Origin: an uncultured Verrucomicrobiota bacterium
GTDB lineage: Bacteria; Verrucomicrobiota; Kiritimatiellia; RFP12; UBA1067
DNA length: 51,145 nt
Reading direction: 5' to 3'
NCBI GenBank assembly: GCA_945834475.1
Contig: CAMAHK010000009.1
Location: forward strand, 1-51,145
Under the pieces are notes generated by a model. That model searched no databases, was not told the origin of the DNA, and saw only the letters and a program-made list of their open reading frames with translations. The translations under genes were made by a program, and so were the position numbers. The number at the start of each line of letters is the position of its first letter. Position 1 is the first letter of the stretch. Positions 1 through 7,263 of the stretch are shown here, piece after piece.

Positions 1-2
1 CC

Positions 3-917
3 GGCCGTCGCGAGATCGGCCACGGCGCGCTCGCCGAGCGTTCGATCGCGGAGGTTCTCCCCGATGATTTCCCGTATTCGATCCGCGTCGTTTCCGAGAT
101 CATGGGCTCGAACGGTTCCTCGTCGATGGCCTCGATCTGCAATGGCTGCCTCGCGCTCATGGATGCGGGCGTGCCGCTCAAGCGCACGGTCGCGGGCATC
201 TCGATCGGACTCTTCACGAACGACGACCAGAGCCAGAAGGTTCTCGTCACCGACATTCTCGGCGCCGAAGACCACTGCGGCGACATGGACTTCAAGGTCG
301 GCGGTACCCGCAAGGGTATCACGGGCTTCCAGGTCGACCTCAAGCTCCGCGGACTTACGTGGGACCTCGTCGAGGGCGCCGTCAAGGCCGCGCATGACGC
401 GCGTCTGAAGATCATCGACTTCATGGAGACGGTCATCCCGGCTCCGCGCACCGAGCTCAACCAGTATGCCCCGCGGATCGAGGAGATGCAGATTCCGGTC
501 GACAAGATCGGCGCGCTCATCGGCCCCGGCGGCTCGAACATCCGTGCGATCGTCGAGAAGACGGGCGCCCAGATCGACATCGACGACGACGGCAAGGTCT
601 CCATCTTCGCAAACAACGCGGAGTCGATGGAAATGGCCAAGCGCGAAGTCGGCGCGGTTTCGGCGGTCGCCGAGCCGGGCAAGATCTACGAGGGCAAGGT
701 TACGGGCATCAAGGACTTCGGCGCGTTCGTCGAGATTCTTCCGGGCATGGACGGTCTCTGCCACATCTCGGAGTTCTCCGACAAGTTCCTTAAGTCGATG
801 GAAGGCGTCTGCAAGGTCGGCGACATCATCAAGGTCAAGTGCCTTGACGTCGACGAGCGCGGCCGCATCAAGCTCTCCCGCAAGGCCGCGATGGCGGAGT
901 TGGATCAGCAGGCTTGA
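3..917 (+). CDS. pnp: Polyribonucleotide nucleotidyltransferase, C-terminal part (5' truncated by window)
   Basis: 3'-5' phosphorolytic exoribonuclease of RNA turnover and the degradosome. The frame is open from base 3 and begins with GRREIGHG, the conserved stretch of the second RNase PH domain. [11 protein letters not shown] and SNGSSSMAS follow. The KH domain comes next, with its GPGG loop near bases 517-540, and then an S1 domain (about 679-890) with [12 protein letters not shown] and GLCHISE. The end shortly after the S1 domain, without a long acidic tail, is normal for short PNPases. A 9-bp inverted repeat overlaps the stop codon. The missing 5' part lies outside the window. Identification is very secure. 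Confidence 0.97.
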   Translation, partial: GRREIGHGALAERSIAEVLPDDFPYSIRVVSEIMGSNGSSSMASICNGCLALMDAGVPLKRTVAGISIGLFTNDDQSQKVLVTDILGAEDHCGDMDFKVGGTRKGITGFQVDLKLRGLTWDLVEGAVKAAHDARLKIIDFMETVIPAPRTELNQYAPRIEEMQIPVDKIGALIGPGGSNIRAIVEKTGAQIDIDDDGKVSIFANNAESMEMAKREVGAVSAVAEPGKIYEGKVTGIKDFGAFVEILPGMDGLCHISEFSDKFLKSMEGVCKVGDIIKVKCLDVDERGRIKLSRKAAMAELDQQA

Positions 918-932
918 TGCCTGCTGACCCAA
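899..932 (+). terminator. Inverted repeat spanning the pnp stop codon
   Basis: TCAGCAGGC (905-913) pairs with GCCTGCTGA (919-927) across a 5-nt loop that contains the stop codon. TTGG and CCAA flanks extend the stem. No T-run follows, so it may be an RNA-stabilising or regulatory hairpin rather than an intrinsic terminator. The following AGGTGAAG-type low-complexity stretch (about 934-962) leads into the next gene. Confidence 0.45.
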
Positions 933-970
933 CAGGTGAAGAATTAAGGTGAAGGTGAAGGTCTAAAGAC

Positions 971-1288
971 ATGAACGCTGAACTCCTTAAGAAGGCGCAC
1001 GAAAAGATTCCGTCGGTTCCGGTTCTCGTGAACCTCGTCTCGAAGCGCGAGCGCGAGCTCATCAATGGCGCGAAGCCGCTGGTGAATCCCTCGACGCTCC
1101 TCACCGACGAGGACCGCGCGAAGCACCGCACGGGTCTGGACGTCGACAAGTGCGACATCGCGCTCGCCGAGGTCGCCCAGGGCAAGCTGATCGCCGAGAT
1201 TGACTTCGACGCGATCGCCAAGGCCGAGGACGCCAAGGTCAAGTGGAACCAGAAGCACATGAGCGTGAAGGCGCTCTTTGCTGACTAA
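971..1288 (+). CDS. rpoZ: RpoZ-like RNA polymerase omega subunit
   Basis: Small protein of 105 residues. The N-terminal part matches the omega pattern: a helix, then VPVLVNLVSKRERELINGA in the place of the usual FELVLLAAKRARQLxxG. Later comes DIALAEVAQGKL, where omega has PVxALREIAxGxL. Omega supports assembly and stability of RNA polymerase. The conserved NPSTLL segment between the two is unusual. The gene ends 2 nt before smpB, so they are probably co-translated. The assignment rests on short motifs and is good but not certain. Confidence 0.7.
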   Translation: MNAELLKKAHEKIPSVPVLVNLVSKRERELINGAKPLVNPSTLLTDEDRAKHRTGLDVDKCDIALAEVAQGKLIAEIDFDAIAKAEDAKVKWNQKHMSVKALFAD

Positions 1289-1290
1289 AC

Positions 1291-1743
1291 GTGGCGGACA
1301 AGAAGAAATTCAACACCACGCTGGCGGAGAACCGCAAGGCCCGCCACGACTATACCGTACTCGAGACGATCGAGTGCGGTATGGTTCTTACGGGGACGGA
1401 GGTGAAGTCCTGCCGCCACGGCGAGGTTTCGCTCTCCGGTTCCTATTGCGCTGTCCTGAAAGGGGAGCTTTGGCTCCTCGGCTGTGACATCGCGTGCTAT
1501 CGCTTCGGCAACCGCTTCAATCACGAGCCAAAGAGCCAGCGCAAGCTTCTGGTGCACGCCAAGGAGGTCCTCGACCTCAAGATGAAAACCGAGGCGAAGG
1601 GGCTCACGGTCGTTCCCCTCGAAATGTATCTCAAGAACGGCAAGATCAAGCTGCGCGTCGGCGTCTGCCGCGGCAAGCAGCTCCACGACAAGCGCGATGC
1701 CCTGAAGGAAAAGGCGATGCGCCGCGATCGTGAACGCGCCTGA
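1291..1743 (+). CDS. smpB: SsrA-binding protein
   Basis: Trans-translation partner of tmRNA, 150 residues, about the normal family length. It starts with GTG directly after the previous gene. Signature segments are FNTTLAENRKARHDY at the N-terminus, GMVLTGTEVKSCRHG, then NHEPKSQRKLLVHAKE and the C-terminal GVCRGKQLHDKRDALKEKAM tail, which is the basic helix that enters the ribosomal mRNA channel. No tmRNA gene was seen in the window. The assignment is secure. Confidence 0.97.
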   Translation: MADKKKFNTTLAENRKARHDYTVLETIECGMVLTGTEVKSCRHGEVSLSGSYCAVLKGELWLLGCDIACYRFGNRFNHEPKSQRKLLVHAKEVLDLKMKTEAKGLTVVPLEMYLKNGKIKLRVGVCRGKQLHDKRDALKEKAMRRDRERA

Positions 1744-1803
1744 TCGGCGGCGTCTCGCCGCAGTGTCCTGAAATGACTTTTGCGAAACGGAGAATCTGAT
1801 ACG

Positions 1804-2658
1804 ATGAAGAAGTTTGCCGTCCTGGGGCACCCTGTGGCCCATTCGCTCTCGCCGACGATGCACACGGCGAACATGGCATCCATCGGCTTCGAGGGCACGT
1901 ACGAGAAGTTCGACATCGATCCTGCGGACCTGCCGGCGGCGATCAAGCGCTTCCAGCAGGAGGGCTATTCGGGGCTCAACATCACCGTCCCCCACAAGAT
2001 CGCGGTCATTCCGCTTCTCGACCACAAGGACGAATCGGTTGTCCGCTATGGCGCGTGCAACACGATCAAGTTCGAAGCCGACGGCACGCTCTCGGGCTAT
2101 AACACCGATGTCATCGGCTTCGTGACCGGTCTTGCGGCGCACGGCTTCTCGCTGAAGGGCAAGAAGGTCGTCATCATCGGCTGCGGCGGCGCGGGCAGTG
2201 CGCTCGCGACCTGCGCGTGCTACGAAGGCGCGGCGGAGCTGAAGGTCGCCGACCTCCGGGCGGAGAGCGTCACGAATCTCGTCGCGAAGCTGCAGTCGCT
2301 CAACCTCGGTACCGTCGTCTCGGGACTCGAGGTTCTCGACGGCACGGCCTCGGACGAACAGAAGGTCATTTGGGGTGCGGCCGCGAAGAACGCGGATCTC
2401 GTCGTCAACGCGACGCCGATGGGCCTGCACGAAGGCGAGCCGCCGGCGCTGCCGCCGAGCGCGTTTCATTCGGGACAATTCGTGCTTGACATCGTCCCCA
2501 CGAAGACGTTTCCGCCGACGGCCGCCGCAGCTGTTGCAGCCGGCGCCACGGCGACCGATGGACTCGAATTCCTTGTCGGTCAGGGGGCGAAGAGTTTTGA
2601 AATCTGGACCGGCGTCACCGCCGATCGTGCCGCCATGCTCAAGTCGATCCGCTCATGA
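1804..2658 (+). CDS. aroE: Shikimate dehydrogenase
   Basis: NADP-dependent reduction of 3-dehydroshikimate to shikimate, 284 residues. It shows the substrate-binding HSLSPTMH near the N-terminus, the NITVPHK motif with the catalytic lysine, the YNTDVIGF motif and a Rossmann GCGGAGSA loop. NATPMGL and the C-terminal GLEFLVGQGAKSFEIWTG are also typical. ATG 1804 is chosen over an in-frame TTG at 1780 because a Shine-Dalgarno-like ACGGAGA lies 10 nt upstream. The stop overlaps the next start by ATGA, so translation is coupled to the aroK-aroB fusion. Confidence 0.96.
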   Translation: MKKFAVLGHPVAHSLSPTMHTANMASIGFEGTYEKFDIDPADLPAAIKRFQQEGYSGLNITVPHKIAVIPLLDHKDESVVRYGACNTIKFEADGTLSGYNTDVIGFVTGLAAHGFSLKGKKVVIIGCGGAGSALATCACYEGAAELKVADLRAESVTNLVAKLQSLNLGTVVSGLEVLDGTASDEQKVIWGAAAKNADLVVNATPMGLHEGEPPALPPSAFHSGQFVLDIVPTKTFPPTAAAAVAAGATATDGLEFLVGQGAKSFEIWTGVTADRAAMLKSIRS

Positions 2659-4163
2659 ACAAGCCCATTTTCCTCTATGGTGCCCCGGCGTCGGGCAAGA
2701 CGACTCTGGGCAAGCGCCTCGCGGCGGCCCTGAGCGCCGAGTTCATCGACCTCGACCACAAGATCGTCGAAGTCGCCGGTTGCCCGATTCCGCAGATTTT
2801 TGCCGAGAAGGGCGAATCCTATTTCCGAGACCTCGAGTCGAAGGTTCTCGCGGATGTGGCTAACACCGTACCGCGGTGCGTCCCCGCCCGCGGCGCCTCC
2901 AAGGTCATTTCTCTTGGTGGCGGTACGCTCCTTCGGGACGCCAACCGCGCGATCGCCGAGGCGGCCGGCACGGTCTTTTGTCTCGACACGCCGTCCGACG
3001 AAGAACTCGCGCGCCGCATCGGCAGCGAGGCGGGGTCGCGTCCCCTGGGCAACAAGGCCCGCGAACGCGCGCCGCATTACAACTCGTTCCCGAACCGCGT
3101 TGCCGCGTCGTTCGATCTCGACAACTCGCTCGTCATCGTCGGCAAGGGGCTCGCCCCCGCGATTCTCGCCGGCGAGCGCGTGGTCGCCGATGAGAATGTG
3201 GAAAAACTGTATGGGGGGCTTGGAGACGTCGCGGGCGAGACGCACCGCGATACGGAGCCGGCCGATCTGATCGTACCGCGGTGCGTCCTCGCCCGCGGCG
3301 CTGTAACAGCCACCATTCCTTCCGGCGAGGAGCACAAGACGATTGAGACCGTCGCCTCGCTTTGGAAGGCCTTCGCTGCCGCCGGCGTCGGACGCAAGGA
3401 TCGCGTTGTTGCCGTCGGTGGCGGCGTGACGGGCGACCTCACGGGGTTTGCCGCCGCGACATGGATGCGCGGCATTTCGTGGATCAACGTGCCGACGACG
3501 CTTCTCTCGATGGTCGACGCCTCGACGGGTGGCAAGACGGGTTGCGATCTCCCCGAGGGGAAGAACCTCGCGGGTGCGTTCCATGCGCCGCGGCTTGTCG
3601 TCATCGACACCGATTTCCTAAAGACGCTGCCGCCCGAAATCCTGCGTCAGGGCAAGGCCGAGATGATCAAGCACGCTGCCATTGGGGGCGAGGCGTGCTT
3701 GGAGGCGCCGCGCCCGGGGGCGGGCGGCGGTACGGTGTCGATCCCCGCTCCTGCGGAGATTGCGGCGAATCTGGCGGTGAAGGTCGGGGTCGTTCGCGAG
3801 GATCCGTTTGAGACGAAGGGCAAGCGCATTTTCCTCAACTGTGGACACACCATTGGCCACGCGGTCGAGAAACTCTCGAATTATACGCTCGCGCACGGTG
3901 AGGCGGTCGCGATCGGCTGCGTCGAAGAGGCGCGGCTTGCGGTGAAGATGGGCCTTGCGGACGAGAAGTGGGTCGCCGAATTCTCGGCGTGCTTCGCTGC
4001 GGCGGGACTTCCGACGGAACTTCCCGAAGGTACGACTTGGGAGAAGATGGTTCCCGTCATGAAGGGCGACAAGAAGCGCGCCGGCGACATCGTGACGTTC
4101 ACCTTGCCGTGCGGCTGGGGCGATGTGCGCGCGGTGCCAATTGATTTGGGGGCGGGTTGTTAG
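2655..4163 (+). CDS. aroKB: Bifunctional shikimate kinase / 3-dehydroquinate synthase fusion
   Basis: A 502-residue fusion. Residues 1 to about 175 are shikimate kinase, with P-loop GAPASGKT, FRDLESK and GGGTLLRD. The rest is DHQ synthase, with GGGVTGDLTGFAA, VPTTLLSMVDASTGGKTG, GKAEMIKHA, GHTIGHA and HGEAVAIG, which include the zinc ligands. It therefore catalyses steps 2 and 5 of the shikimate pathway. Four copies of a GC-rich palindromic repeat are read in frame: in the kinase before KVISLGGG (2868-2903), an inverted pair at the domain junction (3219-3253 and 3273-3300), and one in the synthase after KHAAIGGEA (3698-3733). All fall in loops or variable segments, so both active sites look intact. 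Confidence 0.94.
   Translation: MNKPIFLYGAPASGKTTLGKRLAAALSAEFIDLDHKIVEVAGCPIPQIFAEKGESYFRDLESKVLADVANTVPRCVPARGASKVISLGGGTLLRDANRAIAEAAGTVFCLDTPSDEELARRIGSEAGSRPLGNKARERAPHYNSFPNRVAASFDLDNSLVIVGKGLAPAILAGERVVADENVEKLYGGLGDVAGETHRDTEPADLIVPRCVLARGAVTATIPSGEEHKTIETVASLWKAFAAAGVGRKDRVVAVGGGVTGDLTGFAAATWMRGISWINVPTTLLSMVDASTGGKTGCDLPEGKNLAGAFHAPRLVVIDTDFLKTLPPEILRQGKAEMIKHAAIGGEACLEAPRPGAGGGTVSIPAPAEIAANLAVKVGVVREDPFETKGKRIFLNCGHTIGHAVEKLSNYTLAHGEAVAIGCVEEARLAVKMGLADEKWVAEFSACFAAAGLPTELPEGTTWEKMVPVMKGDKKRAGDIVTFTLPCGWGDVRAVPIDLGAGC
2868..2903 (+). repeat. Palindromic coding element copy 1 (subtype A) in aroK
   Basis: Begins GTACCGCGGTGCG and ends GGCGCCTCCAAG. The two CCGCGG blocks form a hairpin. 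It is read as VPRCVPARGASK and lies between a helix and the strand leading into the GGG motif of shikimate kinase. Confidence 0.85.
3219..3253 (-). repeat. Palindromic coding element copy 2 (subtype A, inverted) at the aroK/aroB junction
   Basis: Reads CTTGGAGACGTC at the start and CACCGCGATAC at the end, the reverse complement of copy 1 with scattered changes. In the gene frame it encodes LGDVAGETHRDTE. It forms an inverted pair with copy 3, 19 nt downstream. Confidence 0.85.
3273..3300 (+). repeat. Palindromic coding element copy 3 (subtype A) at the aroK/aroB junction
   Basis: GTACCGCGGTGCGTCCTCG followed by CCCGCGGCG. The CTCCAAG end is missing (CTGTAAC instead). It is read as VPRCVLARGA, the same frame as copy 1. 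Confidence 0.85.
3698..3733 (-). repeat. Palindromic coding element copy 4 (subtype B, inverted) in aroB
   Basis: Starts CTTGGAGGCGCCGCG and ends GCGGCGGTAC. The core is the B variant, CCCGGGGGCGGG. It is read as LEAPRPGAGGGT, replacing sequence between KHAAIGG and the next conserved helix of DHQ synthase. Confidence 0.83.
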
Positions 4164-4190
4164 TCGTTGGTTGTTAGTTGTTGGTTGTTG

Positions 4191-4210
4191 GTGAGCACCG
4201 CGGTACGGAG
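4191..4210 (+). repeat. Half copy of the palindromic element supplying the aroA Shine-Dalgarno
   Basis: GAGCACCGCGGTACGGAG matches one arm of the element. Its last bases plus the next G form GGAGG (4207-4211), 5 nt before the aroA start ATG. A GTTGGTTGTTAG-type low-complexity stretch (about 4160-4190) precedes it. Confidence 0.6.
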
Positions 4211-4216
4211 GTTGCG

Positions 4217-5455
4217 ATGGATGTGAAACCGATTGAGCTTAAGAATGGACTTCGCTCGGGCGTGATGCGCCTGGCGCCGTCGAAGTCGCATGCCCATCGC
4301 GTCCTCATCGCCGAATTTCTTGCGGGACGTTTCGGCGCGCTCGCGGAGAACCCCGTCGACTGCGATGACATCGCCGCGACCAAGCGCTGCCTGAGGACGT
4401 TGGCTGATGCCGTACCGCCGCCCGTCCTCGGGCGCGGCGTCTCCAAGCCGTCCGTGTCAGAGCCGCGCCCGAGGGCGGGCGGCGGTACGAAGTTGGATGT
4501 CGGCGAGTCGGGCACGACGCGGCGCCTCCTCGGTCCTGTTGTCGCGGCGCTCGGCGTGACGCCGGAGTGGATCATGCGCGGACGCCTCGCGTCGCGTCCC
4601 CAGATCGACTACGCCGACTTGAAGCCGGGCGTACAGGAGCTTCCGGGCGATGTCTCGTCTCAGTTTGTGTCGGGACTCCTCTTTGCGCTCCCGATTCTTA
4701 AGGGCGATTCCGAGATCCGACTGACGACGCCGCTCGCGTCGCGCGGGTACGTGAACATGACGCTTGATGTCTTGAAGGCGTACGGCATCGTTATCGAGGA
4801 GACTGATGCGGGCTTCAAAGTGCCGGGCAATCAGAAGTATGTCGCGCCGGCGGACGGTCCGCAAATTGAAGGCGACTGGTCAGGCGCGGCGTTCATCCTC
4901 GCGCTCGCCGCACTGGGGAACGACGTGACGATGAGCGCGGCGGACCGCGCCTCGCTCAAGGCGGATTCGCTACAGCCTGACAAGGCGATTGAGGGGATGC
5001 TGGAGAAGTTGGCTGTTACCGCGCCTGTCGTCGAGAGCGACGACGGTACGGTGGTGCTTGACGTTGATGCGTGTCCCGACATTTTCCCGATTCTGACGGT
5101 GGTCGCGGCGTGTCGGAACGGCGTAACGCGCTTTACGGGGACGCGGCGTCTCAAGATCAAGGAGTCGGACCGTACGGCCGCGATGGCCGATGTGCTCGGC
5201 TGCCTCGGCGTCGCCTGCGATGTCGGCGAGAACGAGTTCGTCGTGAAGGGGACGGGGCGGCTTGGAGGCGCCGTGGGTGAGACGCACCGCGGCACGGAGC
5301 CGCTCCCCACCTACGCCGACCATCGCATCGCGATGTCGATCGCCGTCGCGGCGACCCGCGCGAGCGCGCCCGTCTCGCTCGACAACACCGTCTGCGCGGC
5401 GAAATCGTTTCCGACCTTCTTTGAAGATTTTGAGACGCTGGCGCTACGGGCGTGA
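4217..5455 (+). CDS. aroA: 3-phosphoshikimate 1-carboxyvinyltransferase (EPSP synthase)
   Basis: Joins shikimate 3-phosphate and PEP, 412 residues. Conserved parts seen are the N-terminal SKSHAHR (variant of SKSxSNR), GESGTTRRLLGP, QFVSGLLFALP, GDWSGAAF, the catalytic-Asp segment DACPDIFPIL, LKIKESDR and DHRIAMS. The start at 4217 is supported by GGAGG at 4207-4211. A TTG further upstream would add residues translated from low-complexity DNA. Three palindromic elements lie inside: an inverted subtype-B pair (4412-4447, 4460-4488) replaces the segment before GESGTT, and a subtype-A copy (5261-5295) sits before YADHRIAM. It completes the aro cluster. Confidence 0.94.
   Translation: MDVKPIELKNGLRSGVMRLAPSKSHAHRVLIAEFLAGRFGALAENPVDCDDIAATKRCLRTLADAVPPPVLGRGVSKPSVSEPRPRAGGGTKLDVGESGTTRRLLGPVVAALGVTPEWIMRGRLASRPQIDYADLKPGVQELPGDVSSQFVSGLLFALPILKGDSEIRLTTPLASRGYVNMTLDVLKAYGIVIEETDAGFKVPGNQKYVAPADGPQIEGDWSGAAFILALAALGNDVTMSAADRASLKADSLQPDKAIEGMLEKLAVTAPVVESDDGTVVLDVDACPDIFPILTVVAACRNGVTRFTGTRRLKIKESDRTAAMADVLGCLGVACDVGENEFVVKGTGRLGGAVGETHRGTEPLPTYADHRIAMSIAVAATRASAPVSLDNTVCAAKSFPTFFEDFETLALRA
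4412..4447 (+). repeat. Palindromic coding element copy 5 (subtype B) in aroA
   Basis: GTACCGCCGCCCGTCC start and GGCGTCTCCAAG end, the B core, read as VPPPVLGRGVSK. It pairs with copy 6 in inverted orientation. Confidence 0.85.
4460..4488 (-). repeat. Palindromic coding element copy 6 (subtype B, inverted) in aroA
   Basis: GAGCCGCGCCCGAGGG then CGGGCGGCGGTAC, read as EPRPRAGGGT, directly before LDVGESGTT. Copies 5 and 6 could fold into one long hairpin. Confidence 0.83.
5261..5295 (-). repeat. Palindromic coding element copy 7 (subtype A, inverted) in aroA
   Basis: CTTGGAGGCGCCGTGGG then CGCACCGCGGCAC, read as LGGAVGETHRGTE. This is the same reading frame and almost the same peptide as copy 2 in aroKB. 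Confidence 0.85.
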
Positions 5456-5527
5456 GCATTGAATGTCGGACGTTGGACGTAAGACTTGGACGGAACGACA
5501 AAAGACTTTAAGACAAAGGGAAAAAAC

Positions 5528-6352
5528 ATGAGCGACTGTAATCACGACTGTTCCAATTGTGCGAAGAAGAAAGAAGGGGGCTGCAGCGATCCGGCAAGCT
5601 TCCTCGTGCCGCAGAATGCGCGCTCGAACATCAAGAAGGTGATCGCCGTCATGTCCGGCAAGGGTGGCGTCGGCAAGTCGATGGTGACGGAGCTTCTCGC
5701 GGTCGGTGCGGCGAAGCGCGGCAAGAGGGTTGCGATTCTCGATGCCGACATCACGGGTCCCTCGATTCCGACGGCCTTCGGCGTGACCGAGCGTGCGCTC
5801 GCCGACGGCGAGACGGGCATCCTGCCGTGCCGCAGCGCGGCGGGCATCGGGATGATGTCCCTCAACCTGCTGGTCGACAATCCGGCCGATCCGGTCGTCT
5901 GGCGCGGCCCCGTCATTGCGGGCGCGGTCAAGCAGTTTTGGAGCGACGTCTCGTGGGGCGACGTCGACATCATGTTCGTCGACATGCCTCCGGGAACGGG
6001 TGACGTGCCGCTCACGGTCTTCCAGTCGCTGCCGATCTCGGGCGTTGTGGTTGTCACTTCGCCGCAAGATCTCGTCAAACTCATCGTCGAGAAGGCGGTC
6101 AGGATGGCAGACATGATGAAGAAGCCGATCGTCGGCCTCGTGGAGAACATGAGTTCGTTCAAGTGTCCGGACTGCGGCAAGGTCCACGAGATCTTCGGTC
6201 GCTCGAAGGCGGACGTCCTCGCCGCGATGCACGGCATCGAACACGTCGCGAAACTGCCGATCGATCCGCAGCTCGCGGAGCTGGTCGACAAGGGCGGAAT
6301 CGAGGCGGCCGACACGTCCGCCCTCGACGAGATCCTCGATGCTCTCGTCTAA
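5528..6352 (+). CDS. Mrp/ApbC/Nbp35-type Fe-S cluster carrier ATPase
   Basis: Soluble P-loop ATPase that carries and transfers 4Fe-4S clusters, 274 residues. The N-terminus has a cysteine set (C4, C8, C11, C19) like the ferredoxin-like extension of Nbp35. The deviant Walker A GKGGVGKS is at 44-51 and DADITGPSIP follows. FVDMPPGTGDVPLT is the Mrp signature, and the CPDC pair (residues 213 and 216) gives the bridging cluster ligands of the dimer. ATG 5528 is preferred because GGG of an AAAGGG site is 7 nt upstream. The 70 bp before it are low-complexity GGACG/TTGGACG-type sequence. Its end overlaps the next gene by 14 nt. Confidence 0.93.
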   Translation: MSDCNHDCSNCAKKKEGGCSDPASFLVPQNARSNIKKVIAVMSGKGGVGKSMVTELLAVGAAKRGKRVAILDADITGPSIPTAFGVTERALADGETGILPCRSAAGIGMMSLNLLVDNPADPVVWRGPVIAGAVKQFWSDVSWGDVDIMFVDMPPGTGDVPLTVFQSLPISGVVVVTSPQDLVKLIVEKAVRMADMMKKPIVGLVENMSSFKCPDCGKVHEIFGRSKADVLAAMHGIEHVAKLPIDPQLAELVDKGGIEAADTSALDEILDALV

Positions 6353-7235
6353 GGCCAAGGGCATCCTCGCACTCGTCACGAGCGCCTTCGGCTTCGCGCT
6401 GATGGCGCTTTGCGTTCGCTTGTGCGACGACTACGGCGCGCCGGTCTCGAGTTTCCAGAAGAGTTTCTTCCGCAATGCCGTCGCGCTCATGATTGCGACG
6501 GTGGTGTTTGTGAGAAATAAGGTTGAGGTTGAAGGTGGAGGTGGACTGCTGAACTTGTTCCATCGTCAACCTCAACCTCTGACCTCAACCTCCCTCGCGC
6601 TCCTGAGCGCGAGAAGCATCTTCGGCACAATCGGCATTTTCGCGAACTTCTATGCGCTCTCGAAGATCACGATCTCGGAGGGACAGACCCTCAATAAGAC
6701 GGCGCCGTTCTTTACGGTCATCTTCGCGTATCTCTTTTTGAAGGAGCGCGTGACGCTCCGCCAGCTCGGTGCGCTTGGGCTCGCCTTTGCGGGCACGATG
6801 CTCATCACCAAGCCGGGCTTTGCCGGCGAGGCGGCGTTTCCGCTTGCGATGGGACTCTTGGGGGGGCTCGGCGCCGGCGCGGCGTATGTCTGTGTCCGCG
6901 CCTTGTGCAATCGCGGCGTCGAGCCGGCGTTCATCATCCTATTCTTCAGTGCGTTTTCGTGTCTCGCGTCCGTTCCGTTCATGGTGCAGGGCTTCGATCC
7001 GATGACGGCGGCTCAGGTCGCGATTCTGCTCGGAGCCGGCGGCGGGGCGGCGATCGGACAGTTCGGTGTGACGCTCGCGTACGGCTATGCCGCGCCGCGC
7101 GAGATCGCCGTTTACGACTACACGAACATTCTCTTCACGGCGCTCTTCGGATTCGCCTTCTTCGGACAGATTCCCGACGTGTGGTCCTGTCTCGGCTTTG
7201 CGGCCATCCTTGGGGCGGCGACCCGTTTGCGGTAG
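6339..7235 (+). CDS. EamA/DMT-family membrane transporter
   Basis: 298 residues with about ten hydrophobic segments in two EamA repeats (GILALVTSAFGFALMALCVRL; later LGALGLAFAGTMLITKPG, which closes the first repeat). It is probably a small-molecule exporter of unknown substrate in the inner membrane. The start lies inside the mrp gene (14-nt overlap), so translation is likely coupled. Residues about 61-85 (NKVEVEGGGG ... HRQPQPLTSTS) come from an inserted low-complexity inverted repeat and lie in the loop between the second and third helices. The family is clear, the substrate is not. Confidence 0.88.
   Translation: MLSSKAKGILALVTSAFGFALMALCVRLCDDYGAPVSSFQKSFFRNAVALMIATVVFVRNKVEVEGGGGLLNLFHRQPQPLTSTSLALLSARSIFGTIGIFANFYALSKITISEGQTLNKTAPFFTVIFAYLFLKERVTLRQLGALGLAFAGTMLITKPGFAGEAAFPLAMGLLGGLGAGAAYVCVRALCNRGVEPAFIILFFSAFSCLASVPFMVQGFDPMTAAQVAILLGAGGGAAIGQFGVTLAYGYAAPREIAVYDYTNILFTALFGFAFFGQIPDVWSCLGFAAILGAATRLR
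6520..6593. repeat. Low-complexity inverted repeat inserted in frame in the EamA gene
   Basis: Left arm 6520-6544 is built from AGGTTG/AGGTGG words. The right arm 6567-6593 is CAACCTCAACCTC-like, its near reverse complement, with a 22-nt loop. The reading frame stays open through both arms. Confidence 0.75.
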
Positions 7236-7251
7236 GTCGGAACAGTTTTGG

Positions 7252-7257
7252 TATAAT
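7252..7257 (+). promoter_or_regulatory. Extended -10 promoter for the ABC pair; leaderless start
   Basis: TTGGTATAAT with the TATAAT at 7252-7257. Six bases separate it from ATG 7264, which puts the expected +1 on the start codon. No Shine-Dalgarno is present. Confidence 0.75.
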
Positions 7258-7263
7258 ATGGAC

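Noticed and set aside
1780-1803. Upstream TTG as aroE start
   Set aside because: Adds eight residues outside the conserved start KKFAVLGHP, while ATG 1804 has a fitting ribosome-binding site.
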